Source: UBA4615 sp964399635 (lineage in GTDB: Bacteria; Pseudomonadota; Gammaproteobacteria; Burkholderiales; Burkholderiaceae_E). Taken from it: DNA of 64,000 bases. Where the stretch lies: the NCBI GenBank assembly GCA_964399635.1, contig CAYNRU010000029.1:1-64000 (forward strand). The letters are read 5' to 3'. How positions within the stretch are numbered: position 1 is the first letter of the stretch; each line of letters begins with the position of its first letter. The notes under the pieces were generated by a model. That model did no database searches, was not told the origin of the DNA, and worked only from the letters and a program-made list of their open reading frames with translations. A program made the translations under genes and the position numbers. Of the stretch, positions 1-8,499 are shown in pieces.

Positions 1-264
1 CAGCTTCTTGGTCAGCGTGAAGGTCGAGTCGTGCTTGGGGTCGCAGCCGATCTGCAGCACCCGCTTGCCGAGCTTGGTGAAGGCGACCGACAGGTTCGAC
101 GAGGTGGTGCTCTTGCCGATGCCCCCCTTGCCGTAGACCGCGAAGACCTTGGCGTTGCCGATCTTCAGGTTGGGGTCGAGCTGGACCTGGACGCTGCCCT
201 CGCCGTCCGTGCCGCGCTTGGCGGGCCGCTTGATCTCGGCGAAGGGGACACTGGTGGTGTTCAA
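1..264 (-). CDS. bchL: Light-independent protochlorophyllide reductase iron protein BchL (N-terminal 88 codons, cut by window edge)
   Basis: This is the ATP-dependent electron donor of dark-operative protochlorophyllide reductase (with BchN and BchB), in bacteriochlorophyll synthesis. The visible part carries the nifH-like P-loop YGKGGIGKSTTSSNLS and the downstream GCDPKHDSTFTLTK. That wording is specific to BchL/ChlL rather than the BchX paralogue. The chosen start is TTG (262-264), because no ATG or GTG lies in frame before the conserved N-terminus. A strong Shine-Dalgarno GAAGGA sits 8 nt upstream, and the TTG overlaps the TGA of the preceding ORF, which suggests translational coupling. 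The rest of the gene lies beyond the left edge. Confidence 0.95.
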   Translation of the reverse strand, partial: MNTTSVPFAEIKRPAKRGTDGEGSVQVQLDPNLKIGNAKVFAVYGKGGIGKSTTSSNLSVAFTKLGKRVLQIGCDPKHDSTFTLTKKL

Positions 265-698
265 GCTGCGGATCCTTCAAAGGTGCCTTCGAGACGGTCC
301 TCGAGCAGCCGGTTGGCCACCTTCGCGGACGCCGCCGGGTTGAGTCTTGCGAGACGATCGCGCATCTCGGGGTCGAGCATGGAGGTCTCGGTCAGCTGCG
401 GGTAGACCCAGGGCTCGACCTGGCCGGTCGTGGCGCCCGCGCGCGTGCCCTCGAGGCGCGCGGCGCGCGGCAACAGCATGTCTCGCGTCGCGTTGATCAG
501 CCAGGCAGCGCAGGCGGCGAGCGCCAACACCAGGCTGACCGCGAAGACCAGGAACCGGCGCGGCGCGAACACGCCCTGCTCCAGCGTCCAGGCCGAAGCA
601 TCCTGACGCCGCCGCTCATCCTGTGTGTACAGGGACGGTCGTGTGCTCTGGGGGCGGTGAGCCGCCGTCCGGCCGCCGCCGTCCGTTTCGATGTCCAT
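261..698 (-). CDS. 145-aa single-TM ORF ending in a BchH (Mg-chelatase H) C-terminal remnant
   Basis: Residues about 94-140 read VEPWVYPQLTETSMLDPEM followed by a RLARLNPAASAKVANRLLE stretch and then DRLEG. This matches the extreme C-terminus of magnesium-chelatase subunit BchH, with the roughly 30 residues normally between ANRLLE and DRLEG missing. BchH is usually about 1200 residues and its gene normally sits directly before bchL, which is where this ORF lies. Residues 1-93 are not BchH: a polar N-terminus, then APRRFLVFAVSL and about 20 hydrophobic residues forming one membrane segment. The ORF stop overlaps the bchL start. It may be a vestige of bchH captured by a new promoter and reading frame, kept to couple translation into bchL. 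A full bchH should exist elsewhere. The homology is recalled, not searched. Confidence 0.6.
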   Translation of the reverse strand: MDIETDGGGRTAAHRPQSTRPSLYTQDERRRQDASAWTLEQGVFAPRRFLVFAVSLVLALAACAAWLINATRDMLLPRAARLEGTRAGATTGQVEPWVYPQLTETSMLDPEMRDRLARLNPAASAKVANRLLEDRLEGTFEGSAA

Positions 699-727
699 GG
701 GGCAAATCTAGACCGCCCCCGAAAAGT

Positions 728-745
728 TGTCAATCTGACTTGACG
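728..745. promoter_or_regulatory. PpsR/CrtJ-like operator, TGT-N12-ACG
   Basis: TGTC-N10-GACG matches the TGTC-N10-GACA consensus of PpsR/CrtJ at seven of eight fixed bases. It sits in the divergent interval between the bchL-side ORF and aerR, and its right half overlaps the -35 hexamer of the predicted aerR promoter. Additional TTGACA half-sites lie near 755-760 and 786-791. Direct repression by the PpsR encoded downstream is an inference. Confidence 0.55.
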
Positions 746-768
746 TAATCCTCGCTTGACACTAATCT
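740..768 (+). promoter_or_regulatory. Predicted sigma-70 promoter of aerR-ppsR-crt genes
   Basis: TTGACG (740-745), a 17-nt spacer and TAATCT (763-768) form a good sigma-70-type promoter reading toward aerR. The -35 box is shared with the PpsR-like operator at 728-745, so bound PpsR would occlude it. Confidence 0.5.
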
Positions 769-972
769 TGGTGACGTCGGGAAAACTTGACAGCTCTCAA
801 GACCGGCCGTGACACTGCGCTCAGCAAAGGGGGTACCGTGCCGTCAAGTCAGCCGATCGACGTGGCGAGGCGCTGCTCCACCCACCAGAAGCTCCGTCCG
901 CAGACCCCGAACCGCCCTCCAAGTGCGGTCGGACACGTGAACCGGACCCTTCAAGTCGACGGAGCGAGACAG

Positions 973-1845
973 ATGGCACGGTCAAGAGCGGACGCGTTCG
1001 CGCACGACAACAGGGCCCGAGCGGCTTCGGCACCCGAGTCACAGGCCGAATGCATTCGGGAAACGAGCCCGCAGGACTGGCTGCAACGGACCATCGAAAC
1101 GGAAATCGTCCCCCGCCTGATGCTCGCCCTTCGCATGCCACCCACCGCGCCGGCCGACCGGGTCGGCGCCGGAACCCCGGACACCGCCGACGTCGCCCAT
1201 TTCACCGGGATGATCCTCGACGAAGACACCGAGGGCTGTGAGCAGTTCGTGGGCCTGCTGCGCCAGCGCGGCGCCGACCTCGAGCATATCTACCTCGACC
1301 TGCTCGCTCCCACCGCCCGGCGCCTGGGCGTCATGTGGGAAAACGACGAATGCGACTTCGCGCAGGTCACGCTGGGCCTGTGGCGGCTGCAGAACCTCGT
1401 CTTCGACCTGAGCCCGCTGCTGGCCGCCCCGTGCGTGGACCGGCCCGCGGGCCCACGGCGCGTGATGCTCGCCGCCGCGCCAGGCTCGCAGCACACGCTG
1501 GGGCTGCTGATGGTGTCGGAGTTCTTTCGCCGCGCCGGATGGGAAGTCTGGTCCGAGCCCTGCGCGGGTGCCAAGGACCTGGTGACCGCCGCGCGCGACG
1601 CCTGGTTCGACGTCATTGGGCTGTCCATCGGCGGCGAGACGCAGGTCCCGCAACTCACCACGGTGGTGGCCGACCTGCGGCGCGCCTCCCAGAACCGTGC
1701 GGTCGGCCTGATGGTTGGCGGCCCCATCCTGCTCTTGCGCCCCGAGTTGCTCGCGACCATCGGCGCCGACTTCACGGCCGCCGACGCGCGGATCGCGGTC
1801 GAGGCGGCGGAGTCCTTCGTCTCCGCGCTCAGCCGCCAGGTCTAG
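973..1845 (+). CDS. aerR: Cobalamin-binding photosynthesis regulator AerR/PpaA
   Basis: This family is the light- and B12-responsive antirepressor partner of PpsR/CrtJ. A helical part (about residues 40-160) is followed by a Rossmann-like cobalamin-binding domain (about 165-285). The DxHxxG motif is replaced by SQHTLG, keeping His174, the expected axial cobalt ligand, and the glycine. The gene directly precedes ppsR, the classic aerR-ppsR order. I chose ATG 973, which has GGAG 8 nt upstream and gives 290 aa, a usual length. GTG 838, with AAAGGGGG just upstream, is an equally good second start giving 335 aa. AerR in Rhodobacter capsulatus is also made in long and short forms. Family identity is firm; the start is not. 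Confidence 0.85.
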   Translation: MARSRADAFAHDNRARAASAPESQAECIRETSPQDWLQRTIETEIVPRLMLALRMPPTAPADRVGAGTPDTADVAHFTGMILDEDTEGCEQFVGLLRQRGADLEHIYLDLLAPTARRLGVMWENDECDFAQVTLGLWRLQNLVFDLSPLLAAPCVDRPAGPRRVMLAAAPGSQHTLGLLMVSEFFRRAGWEVWSEPCAGAKDLVTAARDAWFDVIGLSIGGETQVPQLTTVVADLRRASQNRAVGLMVGGPILLLRPELLATIGADFTAADARIAVEAAESFVSALSRQV

Positions 1846-1917
1846 GCCGGCGCGCGATCATGTCGGCCTTGCAGCAGCAGCGTTTCCGGCTGCGCGACCG
1901 ACTCTTCGACTACGTCC

Positions 1918-3336
1918 GTGAACCGATCTGAATCCGTCCAGCACTCCTTCTCCGGCCTCGGGCCGGTGGATCTGGCATCGCTGATCGCCGCGGCGGCGGA
2001 CGTTGCCTTGCTGGTCGACGGCGACGGCGTGATCCGCGACGTCTCGGTCGGGAGCGGCGAGCTCGATGCGCTGGGGCATTCGGACTGGATCGGCCGGCCC
2101 TGGGCCGAGACGGTCACCGTCGATAGCCGCCCGAAGGTCGAGGCGCTGCTGCACGAGGCCGGCGGCGGCCCGGCGGCGCATCGCTGGCGCCACATCAACC
2201 ACCAGTCGCCGCAGGGCTCGGACGTGCCGGTGCTGTACTCGACGATCCAGGCCGGCTCCAAGGGCGAGGTGGTCGCGATCGGCCGCGACCTGCGCCAGCT
2301 GGCCGCCATCCAGCAGCGGCTGGTGGCGGCAACCCAGTCGATGGAGCGCGACTACCTCCGGCTGCGCCAGCTCGAGGGCCGCTACCGCGCGCTGTTCCAG
2401 TCGGTGTCCGAGGCGATCCTGATCGCCGACGCGGTCACGCTCAAGGTGATCGAGGCGAACGCGGCCGCCGAGCGTGTGTTCGGCGAGACCTCCAAACGGC
2501 TGGTCGGGCGCTCCCTCGCCGACTGCTTCGAGCCTGGCAGCCGCGCGGCGCTGCAGGCGTTGCTGGATACCGCGCGCGGCGCGCGCCAGGCCGAGGGCGG
2601 CATGCTGGGGGTGGTCGCGGGCCGCCCGCCGGTGACGGTGTCGGCCTCGCTGTTCCGCCAGGACAGCAGCACGCAGTTCCTGCTGCGCGTCACCCCGTCC
2701 GCGAGCGCCGACGACGGCCAGGCCGCAGTCGCGCGGCGCACCGTGCTGTCGGCCATCGAGTGCGCCCCCGACGCGCTGGTCGTCACCGACCCCGCCGGGC
2801 GGGTGCTGTACGCCAACACCAGCTTCGCCGAGATGGTCCAGATGGATGTGCCCGACCAGATCGTCGGCGAATCGCTGGACCGCTGGCTCGGCCGCTCGGG
2901 CGTTGACCTCGGCGTGCTGATCGCCAACCTTCGACAGAACGACTCGGTGCGGCTGTTTCCGACCGTGATGCGCGGGCGATTCGGCGCCGAGACGACGGTC
3001 GAGATCTCGGCGGCGCCCGTCCCGGGCGGCGAGCACCCTTGCCTGGGCTTCACGATCCGGGACATCGGCCGCCGCCTGCAGACCGAGGGCAACGGCGCCC
3101 ACGGGCTCGGCCGGACGGTCGCGCAGCTGACCGAGCTGGTGGGTCGCGTGCCGCTCAAGGACATCGTCGGCGAGACGACCGACATGATCGAGCAGCTGTG
3201 CATCGAGGCGGCCCTGCAACTGACCCGCGACAACCGCGCCGCCGCGGCCGAGATGCTCGGCCTGTCGCGCCAGAGCCTCTACGTGAAGCTGCGCCGCTAC
3301 GGGCTCGGCGACCTTGCGGCCGAAGGCGAGCGCTGA
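1918..3336 (+). CDS. ppsR: Photosynthesis gene transcriptional repressor PpsR/CrtJ
   Basis: PpsR is the redox- and light-sensitive repressor of bch, crt and puc genes. The 472-aa product has three PAS-like domains (roughly 20-130, 155-265 and 278-380) and a C-terminal Fis-type helix-turn-helix (AAEMLGLSRQSLYVKLRRYG). Cys428 lies at the start of the DNA-binding domain, in the position of the redox-active cysteine known from Rhodobacter PpsR. Cys203 and Cys282 are others. The start is GTG 1918, 72 nt after aerR, without a strong ribosome site. It probably shares the aerR promoter and acts at TGT-N12-ACA-like sites such as 728-745 and 8453-8470. Confidence 0.93.
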   Translation: MNRSESVQHSFSGLGPVDLASLIAAAADVALLVDGDGVIRDVSVGSGELDALGHSDWIGRPWAETVTVDSRPKVEALLHEAGGGPAAHRWRHINHQSPQGSDVPVLYSTIQAGSKGEVVAIGRDLRQLAAIQQRLVAATQSMERDYLRLRQLEGRYRALFQSVSEAILIADAVTLKVIEANAAAERVFGETSKRLVGRSLADCFEPGSRAALQALLDTARGARQAEGGMLGVVAGRPPVTVSASLFRQDSSTQFLLRVTPSASADDGQAAVARRTVLSAIECAPDALVVTDPAGRVLYANTSFAEMVQMDVPDQIVGESLDRWLGRSGVDLGVLIANLRQNDSVRLFPTVMRGRFGAETTVEISAAPVPGGEHPCLGFTIRDIGRRLQTEGNGAHGLGRTVAQLTELVGRVPLKDIVGETTDMIEQLCIEAALQLTRDNRAAAAEMLGLSRQSLYVKLRRYGLGDLAAEGER

Positions 3337-3362
3337 CGCCGCTGGCGCTGGGCGTGACCGAG

Positions 3363-4175
3363 ATGCAGCGCGTCCCTCGGGACCGGTCCTCCGCGAGCCC
3401 CTGCCCCTCGCCGGCGGGCGCGCAGGCCTCGCCTGCGGGTGCCGCGCCGGCGCAGGTCCCGACACCGGCGCCACAGGGTGGCGCCCCGCCCGGCGAGGTC
3501 GTCGTGTTCGTGCTGGCCGACATCGAGCGGCACGCGCGGGCCTGGGGCTGGTCGCGCATCGTGCTGGGTGCCGCCGCACTGCGCGGCGTGCCGGGGCTGC
3601 GGTTCGCGAAGGTGCTGGGCAGCGGCGCGCAGGGCGGCTTCGGTCTCAAGCCGAGCGCCTCGATCCACGCGCTGTTCTGCGTGTTCGACGGGGCCGACGC
3701 GGCCGATGCGTTCACGGCTCCGACCGGCGCGTTGCGCGCCTGGCGCGAGCGCTCGCGCGAGTGCCTCGCCGTCAAGCTGCGCCCCTACTCGTGCCGCGGC
3801 AGCTGGTCGGGGCGGCGGCTCGAGACGAGCGGCGCGGCCCCGGACGGCGGCCCGGTGGCGTCGCTGACTCGCGCCTCGATCCGGCCCACCCGGGCCGCCG
3901 CGTTCTGGCGCATGCAGCCCCCGGCCGAGCGCTCGCTCGCCGAGCGTCCCGGCTGCCTGCTGGCCGCGGGCGTCGGCGAGGCGCCGCTGCTGCGGCAGGC
4001 GACCTTCAGCGTATGGACCGGCGCCGCGGCGATGGACGGGTATGCCCGCAGCGGTGCGCACCAGGACGCGATCCGGGCTGCCGCGCGCGGCGCCTTCTTC
4101 TCGGAGTCGATGTTCGTGCGCTTCGTGCCCTATGACGCGCAGGGCAGCTGGAAGGGTCGCGGCCTTGCCTGCTGA
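3363..4175 (+). CDS. crtA: Spheroidene monooxygenase CrtA
   Basis: CrtA is an oxygen-dependent enzyme that introduces the C2 keto group converting spheroidene to spheroidenone. The 270-aa protein has a proline/alanine-rich N-terminus (about 40 residues) and then the family core VVVFVLADIERHARAWGWSR, with later blocks GLRFAKVLGSG and GGFGLKPS. The C-terminal part has FSESMFVRFVPYDAQGSWKG. Start ATG 3363 is chosen over the in-frame GTG 3354; neither has a clear Shine-Dalgarno. It begins 26 nt after ppsR and overlaps crtD by 11 nt, so it is part of one transcript. Its presence implies the organism can make ketolated spheroidene-series carotenoids. Confidence 0.88.
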   Translation: MQRVPRDRSSASPCPSPAGAQASPAGAAPAQVPTPAPQGGAPPGEVVVFVLADIERHARAWGWSRIVLGAAALRGVPGLRFAKVLGSGAQGGFGLKPSASIHALFCVFDGADAADAFTAPTGALRAWRERSRECLAVKLRPYSCRGSWSGRRLETSGAAPDGGPVASLTRASIRPTRAAAFWRMQPPAERSLAERPGCLLAAGVGEAPLLRQATFSVWTGAAAMDGYARSGAHQDAIRAAARGAFFSESMFVRFVPYDAQGSWKGRGLAC

Positions 4176-5706
4176 GCACCGCGTGGTGGTGGTGGGCGCG
4201 GGCGTGGCCGGCCTGACGGCGGCGATCGACCTCGCGCGACGCGGCCTGCAGGTGACCGTGCTCGAGCGCGCCGCGGCGCCCGGGGGCAAGCTGCGCCAGG
4301 TGACGGTGGACGGCGCGGGCATCGACAGCGGTCCCACGGTGTTCACGATGCGCTGGGTGTTCGATGCGCTGCTCGCCGACGCGGGCACCTCGCTCGAAGC
4401 GGAGCTGCGCCTGTCGCCGCTGTCGGTGCTCGCACGCCACGCCTGGGGTGCGGGCGGGCGCCTCGACCTGTTCGCCGACGCCGCGCGCTCGACCGAGGCG
4501 ATCGGCGCGTTGTCGGGGCCCGCCGAGGCGCGCCGCTTCGTCGCCTTCTGCGCGAAGGCTCGCCGGGTCTACGACGCGCTGGAGGGCCCCTACATCCGAT
4601 CGTCGCGCCCCACGCCGCTTGGCATCGGGCGCGACCTCGGGGCGCGCGGCATGGGCGTGCTGTTCGGGCTGGGCCCGTTCCGCGACCTGTGGCGCGAGCT
4701 CGCCCGGCACTTCACGGACCCGCGGCTGCAGCAGCTGTTCGGGCGCTACGCGACCTACTGCGGCTCATCGCCCTTCGAGGCGCCGGCCACGCTGATGCTG
4801 ATCGCGCAGGTCGAGATGGACGGCGTGTGGGCGGTCGAGGGCGGCATGATCGAGCTGGCGCGTGCGCTCGCGCGCGTCGCGCAGCGCCTGGGCGCGACCG
4901 TGCGCTGCGGCGCGCACGTCGAGCGCATCGTCGTGGAGGGCGGGCGGGCGCGCGGCGTGGCGCTGGCCGGCGGCGAGCGCATCGAGGCCGACTCGGTGGT
5001 GTTCAACGGCGATACCGGCGCGCTGCCCGCGGGGCTGCTCGGCGAGTCGGCGCGTCGCGCCGTGCCGCCGGTGCCGCGCGAGGCGCGCTCGCTGTCGGCG
5101 CTCACCTGGTCGATGCGCGCCGCCACCGCGGGCTTCGCGCTGGAGCGCCACAACGTCTTCTTCGACGACGACTACGCCTCCGAGTTCGACGACGTATTCG
5201 GCCACGGCCGCCTTCCCGGGCGGCCGACGGTGTATGTCTGCGCGCAGGACCGCGGCGAGGGCGCGGCCGCCCCGCCGGGTCCCGAGCGGCTGCTGTGCCT
5301 GGTCAACGCCCCCGCGCTCGGCGACGTGCGCCCCTTCGACTCACCGGAGATCGAGCAGTGCGAACACCGCGCCTTCTCACTGCTGGCCCGTTGTGGCCTG
5401 CAGATCGACCGTCGACCGTCCAGCACGGTGGTCACGACGCCCGTGGACTTCGACCGCCTCTTCCCGTCGACGGGCGGCGCCCTGTACGGCCAGGCCTCGC
5501 ATGGATGGATGGCCTCGTTCCGCAGGCCGTCGTCGCACAGCCGGGTGCCGGGCCTGTGGCTGGCGGGGGGCAGCGCGCATCCGGGGCCGGGGGTGCCGAT
5601 GGCCGCCCTGTCGGGCCGGCTGGCGGCCGCGACCCTGACGGCACACCTCGATTCGACCAGCCGGTCGTCCCGGGTGGTTATCTCTGGTGGTACGTCGACG
5701 CACTGA
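4165..5706 (+). CDS. crtD: Methoxyneurosporene/hydroxyneurosporene dehydrogenase CrtD
   Basis: CrtD is an FAD-dependent C-3,4 desaturase of the spheroidene pathway, a CrtI-family amine-oxidase fold. The N-terminal dinucleotide-binding motif VVVVGAGVAGLTAAIDLAR is at residues 7-25. The CrtD-typical GIDSGPTVFTMRWVFDAL follows, and the C-terminal FAD motif is GLWLAGGSAHPGPGVPMA. Length is 513 aa. The start is TTG 4165 inside the end of crtA, preceded by GGAAGGG about 8 nt upstream. The next alternative, GTG 4183, would begin inside the FAD strand. The 3' end overlaps the crtC reading frame. CrtD was preferred over CrtI from the GPTVFTMRW block and because a separate crtI lies at 6864-8423. Confidence 0.92.
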   Translation: MPAEHRVVVVGAGVAGLTAAIDLARRGLQVTVLERAAAPGGKLRQVTVDGAGIDSGPTVFTMRWVFDALLADAGTSLEAELRLSPLSVLARHAWGAGGRLDLFADAARSTEAIGALSGPAEARRFVAFCAKARRVYDALEGPYIRSSRPTPLGIGRDLGARGMGVLFGLGPFRDLWRELARHFTDPRLQQLFGRYATYCGSSPFEAPATLMLIAQVEMDGVWAVEGGMIELARALARVAQRLGATVRCGAHVERIVVEGGRARGVALAGGERIEADSVVFNGDTGALPAGLLGESARRAVPPVPREARSLSALTWSMRAATAGFALERHNVFFDDDYASEFDDVFGHGRLPGRPTVYVCAQDRGEGAAAPPGPERLLCLVNAPALGDVRPFDSPEIEQCEHRAFSLLARCGLQIDRRPSSTVVTTPVDFDRLFPSTGGALYGQASHGWMASFRRPSSHSRVPGLWLAGGSAHPGPGVPMAALSGRLAAATLTAHLDSTSRSSRVVISGGTSTH

Positions 5707-6575
5707 GCGACGACGGCCTGCGCGGGCTCACGATCATCGCCTTCGTGGGCAGCGTGTTCTCGCCGTACTACGCGTGGGCGCATGCGCGCAGCGGCGCGGC
5801 CGACCCGGAGAACCACTGCGCGCTGAACGTCGCGCTCTATGGCCGCGGCGCGCGCCGCTGGACGATGACCGAGCGCGGCCGCGGGCGCGTCGCGCGCGAC
5901 GCGCGCAGCTTCGCGATCGGGCCGAGCGCGGTGCGCTGGGATGGCGGGCGCCTGGTGATCGACGTCGAGGAGCGCGCGGTGCCCTTCGGGCAGCGCGTGA
6001 GCGGGCGGGTGACGGTCACCCCCGACGCGCTGTGGAACTTCTCGACCCCACTCGACGACCGCGGCCGTCACCGCTGGGGCCCGATCGCGCCATCGGCACG
6101 GGTGGAGGTCACGCTGTCGCATCCATCGCTGTCGTGGCGCGGGCACGCCTACCTCGACTCCAATGAGGGCGACGAGCCGGTGGCGCGTGCGTTCACCGAG
6201 TGGGACTGGTCGCGGGCGCAGCTGCGCGACGGCAGCTCGGCCGTGCTCTACGACGTGCGCCAGCGCGCCGGCGATGACCGCGTGCTGGCGCTGCGCTTCG
6301 GGTCCTCGGGGACGGTCGAGCCGTTCAGCGCGCCGCCGCGCCAGGCCCTGCCGCGCACCGCGTGGCGGATCGGCCGCACGATGCGGACCGACACCGGCAC
6401 GACCGCGAGGGTGCGCGAGACGCTCGAGGACACGCCCTTCTACGTGCGCTCGGTGCTCGACTCGGGCCTGCTCGGCGAGCGCGTGGTGTCGATGCACGAG
6501 ACGCTGAACGTGCCCCGGTTCGCGTCGACGCCGGTGCAGCTGATGCTGCCGTGGCGGATGCCGCGCACGGGCTGA
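5556..6575 (+). CDS. crtC: Carotenoid 1,2-hydratase (hydroxyneurosporene synthase) CrtC
   Basis: CrtC hydrates the psi end group of neurosporene/lycopene. The family N-terminus is clear from base 5652 onward: FDQPVVPGGYLWWYVDALSD, then IIAFVGSVFSPYYAWA. Downstream come WNFSTPLDDRGRHRWGP and the C-terminal VSMHETLNVPRF. The start is uncertain. No ATG, GTG or TTG lies in frame between the conserved N-terminus and GTG 5556, 96 nt upstream inside crtD; ATG 5505 is next. Homologues as I recall them begin only a couple of residues before FDRPV, so an unusual initiation codon near 5646-5651, or an N-terminal extension, must be considered. Identity is firm, and the end (TGA 6573-6575) is firm. Confidence 0.85.
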   Translation: MAGGGQRASGAGGADGRPVGPAGGRDPDGTPRFDQPVVPGGYLWWYVDALSDDGLRGLTIIAFVGSVFSPYYAWAHARSGAADPENHCALNVALYGRGARRWTMTERGRGRVARDARSFAIGPSAVRWDGGRLVIDVEERAVPFGQRVSGRVTVTPDALWNFSTPLDDRGRHRWGPIAPSARVEVTLSHPSLSWRGHAYLDSNEGDEPVARAFTEWDWSRAQLRDGSSAVLYDVRQRAGDDRVLALRFGSSGTVEPFSAPPRQALPRTAWRIGRTMRTDTGTTARVRETLEDTPFYVRSVLDSGLLGERVVSMHETLNVPRFASTPVQLMLPWRMPRTG

Positions 6576-6649
6576 GTCGGCACGCACGCCGGCCCGTCGA
6601 CTCAGGGCCGGCCGCTTCCCGGCCGCTTCACCGCGGGGAGCGGACGATC

Positions 6650-6844
6650 TCAGGGCTGCGGCGGTCGGGGGTCCCGCTGCGCGTCGGTGTCCGTGCCGCG
6701 GCCGGCCTGCGCGTCGCGCGCCGCCGCCTCGGCCTTGCGCTGCTGCGTGATCCGCATGTCGCGACGCAGGGTCACCGACTGCCACACCACGAACCCCACC
6801 AGACCCACGATCACCAGCGCGAGCTCGTAGACGATCGGCGACAT
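6650..6844 (-). CDS. 64-aa single-pass membrane protein downstream of crtI
   Basis: The product has one hydrophobic N-terminal segment (VYELALVIVGLVGFVVWQSV, about residues 5-24). A basic stretch (LRRDMRITQQRKAEAAARD) and a proline-rich, highly charged tail follow, giving an N-out/C-in anchor. It starts 19 nt after crtI on the same strand, so it is almost certainly co-transcribed. It ends about 75 nt from the convergent crtC end. I do not recognise the family. The position suggests a membrane-associated accessory to carotenoid synthesis, but nothing in the sequence proves that. Confidence 0.6.
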   Translation of the reverse strand: MSPIVYELALVIVGLVGFVVWQSVTLRRDMRITQQRKAEAAARDAQAGRGTDTDAQRDPRPPQP

Positions 6845-6863
6845 GGCCGGCGTGCGGACCCGG

Positions 6864-8423
<1,560 letters not shown>

Positions 8424-8452
8424 GGGTGCTGCTCACTGCGTGGGAAGCCTAG

Positions 8453-8470
8453 TGTAAATCATAGTTGACG
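8453..8470. promoter_or_regulatory. PpsR/CrtJ-like operator between crtI and bchG
   Basis: TGT-N12-ACG occurs 29 nt upstream of the crtI start and 29 nt upstream of the bchG start, in the 76-nt divergent interval. It has the same one-base departure from TGT-N12-ACA as the site at 728-745. A TTGACG at 8465-8470, oriented toward bchG, could be the -35 box, so repressor binding would block it. Function is inferred. Confidence 0.5.
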
Positions 8471-8499
8471 CTACTGAGTGTCAGCTTCAAACTACGTCC

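Noticed and set aside
3039..3362. An upstream extension of crtA into the end of ppsR
   Set aside because: The extra N-terminus is the out-of-frame translation of PpsR; the family core begins later and starts at 3354/3363 fit better.
8465..8482. TGAC-N10-GTCA palindrome next to the PpsR-like site
   Set aside because: It does not fit TGT-N12-ACA and could be accidental overlap with the neighbouring half-sites; not listed separately.
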